Source: Streptomyces sp. ICC1 (GTDB lineage Bacteria; Actinomycetota; Actinomycetes; Streptomycetales; Streptomycetaceae). From it: a stretch of DNA of 64,000 bases. The stretch is from positions 5,163,022 through 5,227,021 of the forward strand of contig NZ_CP030287.1 in NCBI RefSeq assembly GCF_003287935.1, given 5' to 3'. Below, one piece after another: positions 9,192 through 16,273 of this stretch. Every line of letters begins with the position of its first letter. Position 1 is the first letter of the stretch. Both the position numbers and the translations under genes were made by a program. Below the pieces are notes generated by a model. That model was not told the origin of the DNA and ran no database searches. It saw nothing but the letters and a program-made list of their open reading frames with translations.

Positions 9192-9911
9192 TTGAGCCGC
9201 TCGGTTCTTGTCACCGGAGGTAACCGGGGCATCGGCCTCGCCATCGCCCGAGCCTTCGCGGAGGCCGGCGACAAGGTCGCGATCACGTACCGGTCGGGTG
9301 AGCCCCCGGCGGAGCTCACGGCCCTGGGCGTGCTGGCGGTTCGTTGCGACATCACCGACTCCGACCAGGTGGACCAGGCGTACAAGCAGGTCGAGGACGC
9401 GCACGGCGCGGTCGAGGTCCTGGTCGCCAACGCGGGCATCACCAAGGACACGCTGCTGATGCGCATGTCCGAGGAGGACTTCTCGTCGGTCGTCGACACC
9501 AACCTCACCGGCACCTTCCGCGTGGTCAAGCGCGCGAACCGCGGCATGCTCCGCGCCAAGAAGGGCCGCGTCGTCCTGATCTCCTCGGTCGTCGGACTGC
9601 TCGGCTCGGCCGGCCAGGCCAACTACGCGGCCTCCAAGGCCGCGCTGGTCGGCTTCGCCCGCTCCCTCGCCCGTGAGCTGGGCTCCCGCAACATCACCTT
9701 CAACGTCGTCGCCCCGGGCTTCGTGGACACCGACATGACGAAGGTGCTCACCGACGAGCAGCGTGCGGGCATCGTCGGCCAGGTGCCCTTGGGCCGCTAC
9801 GCGCAGCCCGAGGAGATCGCGGCCGCCGTCAGCTTCCTGGCGTCCGACAACGCCGCGTACATCACAGGAGCCGTCATTCCCGTTGACGGCGGATTGGGCA
9901 TGGGTCACTGA
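9192..9911 (+). CDS. fabG: 3-oxoacyl-ACP reductase FabG (beta-ketoacyl reductase of FAS II)
   Basis: 239-residue short-chain dehydrogenase. The cofactor motif is TGGNRGIG (8-15), the structural motif is NAG (80-82), and the catalytic residues are S132, Y145 and K149 (NYAASK). It ends in the usual GAVIPVDGGLGMGH. It reduces 3-oxoacyl-ACP with NADPH. The start is a TTG at 9192 with AAGGG upstream; no better in-frame start is nearby. FabI follows 5 nt after the stop, the fabG-inhA arrangement of actinomycetes. Confidence 0.95.
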   Translation: MSRSVLVTGGNRGIGLAIARAFAEAGDKVAITYRSGEPPAELTALGVLAVRCDITDSDQVDQAYKQVEDAHGAVEVLVANAGITKDTLLMRMSEEDFSSVVDTNLTGTFRVVKRANRGMLRAKKGRVVLISSVVGLLGSAGQANYAASKAALVGFARSLARELGSRNITFNVVAPGFVDTDMTKVLTDEQRAGIVGQVPLGRYAQPEEIAAAVSFLASDNAAYITGAVIPVDGGLGMGH

Positions 9912-9916
9912 TCACC

Positions 9917-10690
9917 ATGAGCGGAATTCTCGACGGCAAGCGCATCCTCATCACCGGGGTGCTGATGGAGTCGTCCATCGCCTTCCACACCGCCCGGCTG
10001 GCCCAGGAGCAGGGCGCCGAGGTCATCCTCACCGCGTTCCCGCGGCCGACGCTGACCGAGCGCATCGCCCGCAAGCTGCCCAAGCCCACCAAGGTGATCG
10101 AGCTCGACGTCACCAATGACGAGCACCTGGCCCGCGTGGAGGAGCTCGTCCGCGCGGAGCTCGGCGGCCTCGACGGCGTCGTCCACTCCATCGGCTTCGC
10201 GCCGCAGGACGCGCTCGGCGGCAACTTCCTGAACACCCCGTTCGAGTCGGTGGCCACCGCCATGCACGTCTCGGCGTTCTCGCTGAAGTCGCTGACCATG
10301 GCGTGCAAGCCGCTGTTCCCGGAGAACGAGGGCGGCGCGGTCGTCGGCCTCACCTTCGACGCGCAGTACGCGTGGCCGCAGTACGACTGGATGGGCCCGG
10401 CCAAGGCCGCGCTCGAGGCGACCAGCCGCTACCTCGCCCGCGACCTGGGCAAGGAGAAGATCCGCTGCAACCTGATCTCGGCGGGCCCGATCGGCTCGAT
10501 GGCCGCGAAGTCCATCCCGGGCTTCTCGGACCTGGCGGACATCTGGAACCAGCGCTCCCCGATGGAGTGGAACATGGCCGACCCGGAGCCGGCGGGCCGC
10601 GGCGTCGTCGCCCTGCTGTCGGACTGGTTCCCGAAGACCACCGGCGAGATCGTCCACGTGGACGGCGGCCTGCACGCGATGGGTGCCTGA
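9917..10690 (+). CDS. fabI: Enoyl-ACP reductase (FabI/InhA type)
   Basis: 257-residue NADH-dependent enoyl-ACP reductase completing the fatty acid elongation cycle. Catalytic Y156 and K163 lie in YDWMGPAK, equivalent to Y158 and K165 of mycobacterial InhA. The N-terminal cofactor region is ITGVLMESSIAFHTA. The 5-nt gap after fabG indicates one transcript, closed by a strong hairpin. Being InhA-like, it is the kind of protein inhibited by triclosan, though sensitivity cannot be judged from sequence. Confidence 0.95.
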   Translation: MSGILDGKRILITGVLMESSIAFHTARLAQEQGAEVILTAFPRPTLTERIARKLPKPTKVIELDVTNDEHLARVEELVRAELGGLDGVVHSIGFAPQDALGGNFLNTPFESVATAMHVSAFSLKSLTMACKPLFPENEGGAVVGLTFDAQYAWPQYDWMGPAKAALEATSRYLARDLGKEKIRCNLISAGPIGSMAAKSIPGFSDLADIWNQRSPMEWNMADPEPAGRGVVALLSDWFPKTTGEIVHVDGGLHAMGA

Positions 10691-10721
10691 CCTGCCCGGT
10701 CGAGCTCCCGTTCCCTTCGTA

Positions 10722-10765
10722 CGGCGGCGGCCGCGTCTCCCTCCCGGGAGGCGCGGCCGCCGCCG
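10722..10765 (+). terminator. Terminator of the fabG-fabI operon
   Basis: Perfect 14-bp GC stem (10722-10735 with 10752-10765). The 16-nt loop contains its own CTCCCGGGAG palindrome, and TTT follows. Confidence 0.85.
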
Positions 10766-10912
10766 TTTCGCGTGCGCGGGCGTGCGCCGTGCGGGGCGAC
10801 TCGATCAGATTTTCGCCGTCCCGCCGGATCTTCCCGAGTCGAAAATCAGGACATTTCCCTGCAAACTGACCTCGTCGGGATCTTCCCGGTTCCTGCGGGA
10901 GGGGGTACGGGA

Positions 10913-11344
10913 GTGCGAGCGAGGCGGAGCCGAGCGGTAGCGCTGCTGGTCACCTCGGTGGTTCTGACCGGATTCCTGGTCCCGGGAGCCGTCGCGCGGG
11001 GCGAGGGCGCCGATCCGGCGTCCGGCGCGGAGGCCACGGCCCCGGCCGCCGTCGACCTGGACCGGATCCCCGCCGAACCGCCCGTACAGCCCGCACCGCC
11101 CGCCGCCCGGGAGCTCTTCGGCGCCGACTGCGACACCGAGATCGAGGGCTCGCAGGTGGTCGCGTACTGCCACAACAGGTATCCGCAGACCGATCTGGTC
11201 CGCCTGCACGTGGAGTGCGACCGGTGGTGGGACGTGGACGGGGACGGGGCCGCCGTGGCCCTCGGCCCGGCCGGCCGGGTGGAGCTCACCAGCCGCTGCT
11301 GGAAGGAAGTCCGCTCGGCCTGGGTCAGCCACCAGCGGCAGTGA
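10913..11344 (+). CDS. Secreted protein of unknown function with four cysteines
   Basis: About 143 residues. A twin-basic N-terminus (VRARRSR) and a hydrophobic core (AVALLVTSVVLTGFLVPGAVA) form a signal peptide. The mature part starts with an Ala/Pro-rich linker, followed by a compact domain with four cysteines (DCDTEI, AYCHN, VECDRWW, SRCWKE) that could form two disulfides. I see no catalytic motif. The GTG at 10913 is chosen because GCGGGAGGGGG lies upstream and it places the signal peptide at the N-terminus. Its 3' end overlaps the convergent GntR gene by 20 nt. Confidence 0.7.
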   Translation: MRARRSRAVALLVTSVVLTGFLVPGAVARGEGADPASGAEATAPAAVDLDRIPAEPPVQPAPPAARELFGADCDTEIEGSQVVAYCHNRYPQTDLVRLHVECDRWWDVDGDGAAVALGPAGRVELTSRCWKEVRSAWVSHQRQ

Positions 11345-12122
11345 CGCCCCGCGGCTCCCCGGCGGCCTCGCCGGACTCCAGGTCGCTGCCGGCCTCCGGG
11401 TCCTCGCCGTCCGTCAGATCCTTGCCGGCCTCCAGGTCATTGCCGGGCTTCCGGTCCCTGCCGAGGCAGACGAACGGATAGCCGGCCGCCTCCGAGGCCG
11501 CCGCGACCCCGTCGCCGCGCCGGATCGCCTCGATCAGCCGGGCGTGGTCCAGGTGCGAGGCGGGATCGAGCTCGGAGCCCACGTCGGTGCGCAGCCAGTC
11601 GGCCACCAGATCGCCGAGGTCCGCGTACAGCTCGATCAGGACGTCGTTGTGCGAGGCCGCCACCACCGCCATGTGCAGGGCCACGTCCGCCGCGATGAAC
11701 ACCTCCGCCTCCCCGCCCGACCAGGCCTCCTCGCGCCGCGCCAGCAGCGCGTCCAGCTGTACGAGGTCCCGCGCGGTCCGGCGCTCCGCCGCGAGGCGGG
11801 CCGCCGAGGACTCCAGCGTCGAGCGCAGCTCCGCGATGTGTCGGGGGTCGGCGCCGGCGAAGCGGCGGTGCATCACGCCGGCCAGCTCGCTGGTGGCGAT
11901 GACGTACGTCCCCGAGCCCTGGCGGATGTTCAGCAGCCCGTTGTGCGCGAGGGCCCGGACCGCCTCCCGCACGGTGTTGCGGGCGACCCCCAGCAGCTCC
12001 ACGAGCTCGGGCTCGGTGGGGATGCGGGACCCGACGGACCATTCACCGGTGGTGATCTGGTTCCTGAGCTGGGCGATCACCTGGTCGACGAGCGCGGATC
12101 GCCGGGGCGAGGTCAGCGGCAT
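11325..12122 (-). CDS. GntR-family (FCD subfamily) transcriptional regulator
   Basis: 265 residues. The N-terminal winged helix (about 5-72) carries IPTEPELVELLGVARNTVREAVRALAHNGL in two recognisable helices, and an FCD ligand domain follows (about 85-215) with the conserved Arg/Asp/His pattern. FCD regulators commonly bind metabolites through a metal site. It is divergent from the CynX-type transporter and probably controls it through the palindromic site in the 81-bp gap. The C-terminus is odd: five six-residue acidic repeats (DRKPGN, DLEAGK, DLTDGE, DPEAGS, DLESGE) outside the FCD fold. Start at the ATG with GAGAGG upstream. Confidence 0.88.
   Translation of the reverse strand: MPLTSPRRSALVDQVIAQLRNQITTGEWSVGSRIPTEPELVELLGVARNTVREAVRALAHNGLLNIRQGSGTYVIATSELAGVMHRRFAGADPRHIAELRSTLESSAARLAAERRTARDLVQLDALLARREEAWSGGEAEVFIAADVALHMAVVAASHNDVLIELYADLGDLVADWLRTDVGSELDPASHLDHARLIEAIRRGDGVAAASEAAGYPFVCLGRDRKPGNDLEAGKDLTDGEDPEAGSDLESGEAAGEPRGVTAAGG
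11371..11460. repeat. Five 18-bp tandem repeats in the GntR 3' end
   Basis: Units begin at 11371, 11389, 11407, 11425 and 11443. Each begins with CCG and most end in TTG or CTG. They are translated on the minus strand as six-residue acidic repeats. Confidence 0.85.
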
Positions 12123-12170
12123 GCGGTCGGGGTTCCTCTCGGGACGGGCACGAAACTGCTGCGGGGTGGA

Positions 12171-12202
12171 CAACCAATCATCCCATGATTCTATGATGGT
12201 TG
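12171..12202. promoter_or_regulatory. Probable GntR operator between regulator and transporter
   Basis: CAACCAATCAT on the left mirrors ATGATGGTTG on the right with one extra base, and a second internal palindrome ATCAT-CCC-ATGAT is present. It ends one base before the transporter ATG, so binding would block initiation there. That position also leaves no room for a normal leader with a ribosome site. Confidence 0.6.
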
Positions 12203-12203
12203 A

Positions 12204-13505
12204 ATGTCCGACGAAGAAATCCAGACCCTGAACCGGCCCCAGGCCGTGCGCACGGCACTCCCGCAGCCCCTTCCCGCCACCGCCACCCCGCAGCCGGCGT
12301 GGCTCGGACCCGTGCTCCTCGTCGGCATCGTGCTGGCCGCCCTCAACCTGCGGCCCGCCATCACCAGCCTCGGCGCCCTCTTCGAGGAGACCCGCACGGG
12401 CCTCGGCATGAGCGGCACCGTGGCCGGGCTCATCACCTCCGTACCCGCCCTCTGCTTCGCCGTCTTCGGCGTCACCGCGCCCCGGCTCTCCCGCCGCTTC
12501 GGGCCCGCCGCCGTCGTCTGCGCCGGCATGGCCGCCGTCACCGCGGGCCTGCTGATCCGGCCCTTCGCACACAACGCCGCCGGGTTCCTCGCCGCCAGCG
12601 CCCTGACCCTGGCCGGCATAGCCCTGACCAACGTGCTCCTCCCCGTCATCGTCAAGCGATGGTTCCCCGACCGGGTCGGCACCATGACCGGCCTCTACTC
12701 CATGGCCCTGGCCGCCGGCACCTCGCTCGCCGCCGCCGCGACCGTCCCGATGACCCAGGCCCTCGGCGGCAGCTGGCGCACCGGCCTGCTGATGTGGGCC
12801 TTCCTCGCCGTGGCCGCCGTACTGCCCTGGCTGGCGATCGCCGCCGCCGCCCGCAAGGAGAAGGCGGCCGCGGCCGCCGGGTCGAAGGGCCCGGCCGTCC
12901 GCGCCGACACCGGCCCGCGCGTCGTCCGCAGCCGCACGGCCTGGGCCCTGGCCTGCTACTTCGGCCTCCAGGCCACCGGCGCCTACATCACCATGGGCTG
13001 GCTCCCGCAGATCTTCCGCGACGCCGGAGTCTCCGCCGGCACCGCGGGCATCCTGCTCGCCGTCACCATGGTCATGGGCGTCCCGCTCGCCTTCGTCATC
13101 CCCGGCCTCGCCGGCCGGATGAGGAACCAGGGCCCCATCGCCGTCGTCCTCGGCCTCTTCGGCCTCGCCGGCTACCTCGGCCTCTACTTCGCCCCCGCCG
13201 CCGGGGCCTGGGCCTGGGTGCTGCTGCTCGGCGTCTCCAACTGCGCCTTCCCCCTCGTCATCACGATGATCGGACTGCGCGCCAAGACCCCGGCCGGAGT
13301 CGTCAAGCTCTCCGCCTTCGCCCAGAGCACCGGCTACCTCATCTCCATCCCCGGACCGCTCCTCATCGGGGCCCTCTACCAGCACAGCGGCGGCTGGGAC
13401 CTGCCGCTCGCCCTCATGGCCGGACTCCTCGTCCCGCAGATCGCGCTCGGACTGCTCGCGGGCCGGGACCGCACGATCGAGGACGAATGCGGCATGCGAG
13501 ACTGA
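12204..13505 (+). CDS. CynX/NimT-family MFS transporter
   Basis: 433-residue major facilitator protein with 12 predicted helices in two halves and a cytoplasmic loop at about 215-235. The sequence LVGIVLAALNLRPAITSLG is diagnostic for the CynX/NimT branch (cyanate- and nitroimidazole-type transporters). The substrate here is unknown. The ATG at 12204 has almost no space for a Shine-Dalgarno sequence next to the operator, so a leaderless or very short-leader transcript is possible. Divergent from its likely GntR regulator. A 39-residue membrane peptide follows 5 nt downstream. Confidence 0.9.
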   Translation: MSDEEIQTLNRPQAVRTALPQPLPATATPQPAWLGPVLLVGIVLAALNLRPAITSLGALFEETRTGLGMSGTVAGLITSVPALCFAVFGVTAPRLSRRFGPAAVVCAGMAAVTAGLLIRPFAHNAAGFLAASALTLAGIALTNVLLPVIVKRWFPDRVGTMTGLYSMALAAGTSLAAAATVPMTQALGGSWRTGLLMWAFLAVAAVLPWLAIAAAARKEKAAAAAGSKGPAVRADTGPRVVRSRTAWALACYFGLQATGAYITMGWLPQIFRDAGVSAGTAGILLAVTMVMGVPLAFVIPGLAGRMRNQGPIAVVLGLFGLAGYLGLYFAPAAGAWAWVLLLGVSNCAFPLVITMIGLRAKTPAGVVKLSAFAQSTGYLISIPGPLLIGALYQHSGGWDLPLALMAGLLVPQIALGLLAGRDRTIEDECGMRD

Positions 13506-13510
13506 ACGGC

Positions 13511-13630
13511 ATGTCGCCCGTACTCGAACCGAACCCCCAGAACGGCCACAAGAAGCTGGGCATCGTGCTGGGCGCGATGCTCCTCGTGACCGTCGTCATC
13601 TCCGTGATCGCGACCATCGCCTCCCCGTAG
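13511..13630 (+). CDS. SGM_5486-type transporter-associated small membrane peptide
   Basis: 39 residues: a hydrophilic start MSPVLEPNPQNGHKK followed by one transmembrane helix rich in Val, Ile and Met. From memory, this matches the SGM_5486 family found right after CynX/NimT transporters in Streptomyces. The 5-nt spacing from the transporter stop indicates the same transcript. A role as a small accessory subunit is inference from position only. Confidence 0.75.
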   Translation: MSPVLEPNPQNGHKKLGIVLGAMLLVTVVISVIATIASP

Positions 13631-13790
13631 CGGCGGGCGCGCGCCTCCGGGGTGGGGTTATCCCCCCATCCCCTAGGGGGCCAGGCTCAGGGACAAGTGG
13701 GGTGCGTCCCCGATGGGAACCGCGGGCTCGAATCCTTAGATTCGAAGAGCAAGAGCGAGCCCGTCCCACGCGCACCCCACGGAGGCGGCC

Positions 13791-13991
13791 ATGTCGGCCC
13801 CCACGCACCTCTCAGCTCCCCGGACCGTCGGAGCCGATGCCCGCCTGCACTGGTGGGCGCTCGCCCTGCCCGCCCTCGGCTTCGGCCTCATGCTGTTCCT
13901 CCTTGCCGGATCCGGCGAGGCCCACGCCGCCTCCGGTGAGGGCTCCGCGCTCCTCCAGGTCACCGAGCAACTGCTGCGCACCGTCGGCTGA
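13791..13991 (+). CDS. Small single-span membrane protein, function unknown
   Basis: 66 residues. A hydrophilic N-terminus (MSAPTHLSAPRTVGADARLHW) precedes one strong hydrophobic segment (WALALPALGFGLMLFLLAG) and a short tail. GGAGG lies about 6 nt before the ATG. The upstream 160 bp hold a near-palindrome around 13729-13746 and a CCCCTAGGGG run but no clear promoter. It may be co-transcribed with sixA downstream. Confidence 0.6.
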   Translation: MSAPTHLSAPRTVGADARLHWWALALPALGFGLMLFLLAGSGEAHAASGEGSALLQVTEQLLRTVG

Positions 13992-14112
13992 CACCACGCC
14001 GGCGGCGGGGAGCGCGCGCACGCCACCGCACGCCGGGGCGCGCCCCGCAGCAGCCACCGAGCCCCCTCAACACCCTGCGCCCCGTGGCTCGATCCGTGCG
14101 AAGCTGGGAGCC

Positions 14113-14631
14113 ATGAGCGCCGACACACCCCGCAGGATCGTCCTCCTCCGGCACGCCAAGGCCGAATGGTCGGACGGCACGGACCACGACCGCCCCCTGG
14201 CCGAGCGCGGCCGGCACGACGCCCCCGCCGCCGGCCAGAAGCTGGCCCAGACGGGCATCACCTTCGACCTGGCCCTCTGCTCCAGCGCGGCCCGTACCCG
14301 CGAGACCTGGAAGCTCGTCGTCCAGGAGCTGCCGCACCGGCCGAAGACCTCCTACGAGGAACGGCTCTACGAGGCTTCGCTGGGCGAGCTCATCGCCCTG
14401 GTCAACGAAACCCCCGACGAGGTCAGGAACCTGCTGGTCATCGGCCACAACCCCGGTGTGCACGCCCTCGCCGACGCCCTCGCCGGCAGCGCGGAGGGCG
14501 ATGCGCTGCCCCGGATGAACCGCAGCGGCTTCCCCACCTCCGCCCTGGCCGTCGTCTCCTTCACCGGCTCGTGGAAGTCCGTGGAGCACGGCGTCGGCAC
14601 CCTGCTGGACTACTGGACCCCGCGCGCCTGA
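14113..14631 (+). CDS. sixA: SixA-type histidine phosphatase
   Basis: 172-residue histidine phosphatase superfamily (branch 1) protein. The phosphohistidine motif is RHAK (H14 nucleophile in VLLRHAKAEW), and the second catalytic His is in VIGHNPGVH. Length and the absence of extra domains fit SixA. In E. coli SixA acts on phosphohistidine proteins; the target here is unknown. The ATG at 14113 is preceded by GGGAG. Longer open frames upstream run through another gene and are rejected. Confidence 0.85.
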   Translation: MSADTPRRIVLLRHAKAEWSDGTDHDRPLAERGRHDAPAAGQKLAQTGITFDLALCSSAARTRETWKLVVQELPHRPKTSYEERLYEASLGELIALVNETPDEVRNLLVIGHNPGVHALADALAGSAEGDALPRMNRSGFPTSALAVVSFTGSWKSVEHGVGTLLDYWTPRA

Positions 14632-14644
14632 CGGCACGCCCACG

Positions 14645-14697
14645 GCGAACGGAGCGGGCCCCGGCACCTGCACAGTGCCGGGGCCCGCTCCGTTCGC
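14645..14697. terminator. Bidirectional terminator between sixA and serB
   Basis: Perfect 23-bp stem (14645-14667 with 14675-14697) and a 7-nt loop between convergent genes. Confidence 0.9.
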
Positions 14698-14718
14698 GAA
14701 AGGGATCGCGGGGACGGC

Positions 14719-15918
14719 CTACGCCAGGTCGGCGGCCTCGACCTCTTCCCGGGTGATCCCCAGCAGGTACAGCACGGCGTCCAGGAACGGCACGCTCACG
14801 GCGGTGTCCGCGGCCTGGCGGACCACCGGCTTGGCGCAGAAGGCCACGCCCAGCCCGGCCGCGTTCAGCATGTCCAGGTCATTGGCGCCGTCGCCGATGG
14901 CCACCGTCTGCGCCAGCGGTACGCCGGCCTCCGCGGCGAAGCGGCGCAGCAGCCGGGCCTTGCCCGCCCGGTCCACGATCTCGCCGGTGACCCGGCCGGT
15001 CAGCTTGCCGTCCACGATCTCCAGGGTGTTGGCGGAGGCGAAGTCCAGCCCCAGCCGCTCCCGGAGATCGTCCGTCACCTGGGTGAACCCGCCGGAGACC
15101 ACGCCCACCTGGTAGCCGAGGCGCTTGAGGGTGCGGATCAGGGTCCGGGCACCGGGGGTGAGGCGCACCTCGGAGCGGACCTTGTCCACGACGGAGGCGT
15201 CCAGACCGGCCAGCAGCGCGACCCGGGCGTGCAGCGACTGCTCGAAGTCCAGCTCACCGCGCATGGCCCGTTCGGTCACCTCGGCGACCTCGGCCTCGCA
15301 GCCCGCGTGCGCGGCGAAGAGCTCGATGACCTCGTCCTGGATCAGGGTCGAGTCCACGTCCATGACGACCAGGCGCTGGGCGCGCCGGTGCAGCCCGGCC
15401 GAGACCACGGCCACGTCGACGCCGATCTGCGCGGCGGCGGTGGCCAGGACCGTGCGCAGCGCCTCGGTCTCGGCGCCGGAGACGGCGAACTCGACGGCCG
15501 TCACCGGATACTTCGCGAGCCGGAAGATGCGGTCGATGTTGCCGCCGGTCCCGGTGATCCGCGCGGCGATGGCGGCCGTGGACTCGGCGGTGAGCGGGTG
15601 CCCCAGCACGGTGACGTGCGAACGGCCACTGCCGCGCGGCCGGTTGTCACCGGTACCGGAGAGGATCTCCGCCTGCAGCTTGAGCGAGTCGGCCCAGCTG
15701 TGGACGGTGGCCCGCAGCTCGCCCTCGGTGCTGCCGGAAGGGTGGGTGACGAGGGCGCACAGGACGATGCGGCCCCGCGTGACGACCTGCTCGATGTCGA
15801 CGACGTCGACGGAGTAGGCCGCGAGGGTGTCGAACAGCCCGGCGGTGATCCCGGGACGGTCCTTGCCGAAGATCTTGACGAGGAGGGTGGGGACGTCGGA
15901 GGTCTGCGAAGCGCTCAT
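14719..15918 (-). CDS. serB: Phosphoserine phosphatase SerB
   Basis: 399 residues. An N-terminal ACT-like region (about 10-85, VKIFGKDRPGITAGLFDTL) is followed by a second such region and the HAD phosphatase domain. The nucleophile motif is D187-x-D189-S-T (MDVDSTL), the second motif is VVSGGFTQ, and GDGANDLDML binds Mg. It dephosphorylates O-phosphoserine to serine. The start ATG at 15918 has GGTGAAGG upstream; the frame extending to 16077 runs into inverted and adapter sequence and is spurious. Everything upstream of about 15962 is untrustworthy, so the promoter cannot be described. Confidence 0.95.
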   Translation of the reverse strand: MSASQTSDVPTLLVKIFGKDRPGITAGLFDTLAAYSVDVVDIEQVVTRGRIVLCALVTHPSGSTEGELRATVHSWADSLKLQAEILSGTGDNRPRGSGRSHVTVLGHPLTAESTAAIAARITGTGGNIDRIFRLAKYPVTAVEFAVSGAETEALRTVLATAAAQIGVDVAVVSAGLHRRAQRLVVMDVDSTLIQDEVIELFAAHAGCEAEVAEVTERAMRGELDFEQSLHARVALLAGLDASVVDKVRSEVRLTPGARTLIRTLKRLGYQVGVVSGGFTQVTDDLRERLGLDFASANTLEIVDGKLTGRVTGEIVDRAGKARLLRRFAAEAGVPLAQTVAIGDGANDLDMLNAAGLGVAFCAKPVVRQAADTAVSVPFLDAVLYLLGITREEVEAADLA

Positions 15919-16063
15919 GGTGCCTTCACCGTATCCCCCCGGCCTCCGCGCACGGACCCCCGTCCCACCTGCCGGAACCGTTTCGCTCCGGACGGGCGCC
16001 GGGGCGGCCCGTCCCGGTGCGGGGGTCCGTGCGCGGCGGCCGGGGGGATACGGTGAAGGCACC
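15919..16063. repeat. Foldback inverted repeat at the serB 5' end, probable artefact
   Basis: 15919-15962 recurs in reverse complement at 16020-16063 with a single mismatch, around a 57-nt centre. The right arm is an inverted copy of the serB leader. Directly next to it is adapter sequence, so a foldback read is the likeliest cause. Confidence 0.85.
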
Positions 16064-16066
16064 CGG

Positions 16067-16104
16067 CTCTTATACACATCTCCGAGCCCACGAGACTAGG
16101 CATG
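16067..16104. other. Illumina Nextera adapter with index (non-genomic)
   Basis: 16067-16096 reads CTCTTATACACATCT followed by CCGAGCCCACGAGAC, the Nextera read-2 adapter. The next 8 bases, TAGGCATG, match the i7 index N706 as I remember it, and the GTATGCCG of the flow-cell adapter follows a few bases later. This is library sequence carried into the assembly. Confidence 0.97.
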
Positions 16105-16244
16105 AGTGCGTATGCCGGGCCGGGGGTATCGCAGCGACGGGGAAAAGCGCGCAGGGGGACGGGCGGCGGGGGGGGTGTCCGGGCGGGGCCCGGGGCGGGG
16201 AAGGGGGAGGGGCCACGGCCCGGGGGGGGGGGGGCGGTGGCCCC
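16105..16244. other. G-rich low-complexity stretch after the adapter, probably non-genomic
   Basis: Starts with a damaged flow-cell adapter (AGTGCGTATGCCG) and is then dominated by G, including a run of 13 G at 16222-16234. Such runs are typical of failing base calls. The last part (16209-16244) contains a GGGGCCAC/GTGGCCCC pair that could be a real terminator of the PBP gene. The junction back to true genome lies before 16274. Confidence 0.7.
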
Positions 16245-16273
16245 TCACGGTCCCCGGCCGCGGGCCCCAGCGC

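Noticed and set aside
11371..11460. Short CRISPR-like array
   Set aside because: Units are directly tandem without spacers and lie in frame inside a gene; no cas genes are present.
15919..16077. N-terminal extension of serB
   Set aside because: The extra residues come from the inverted copy and adapter sequence; SerB homologues start at the ATG at 15918.
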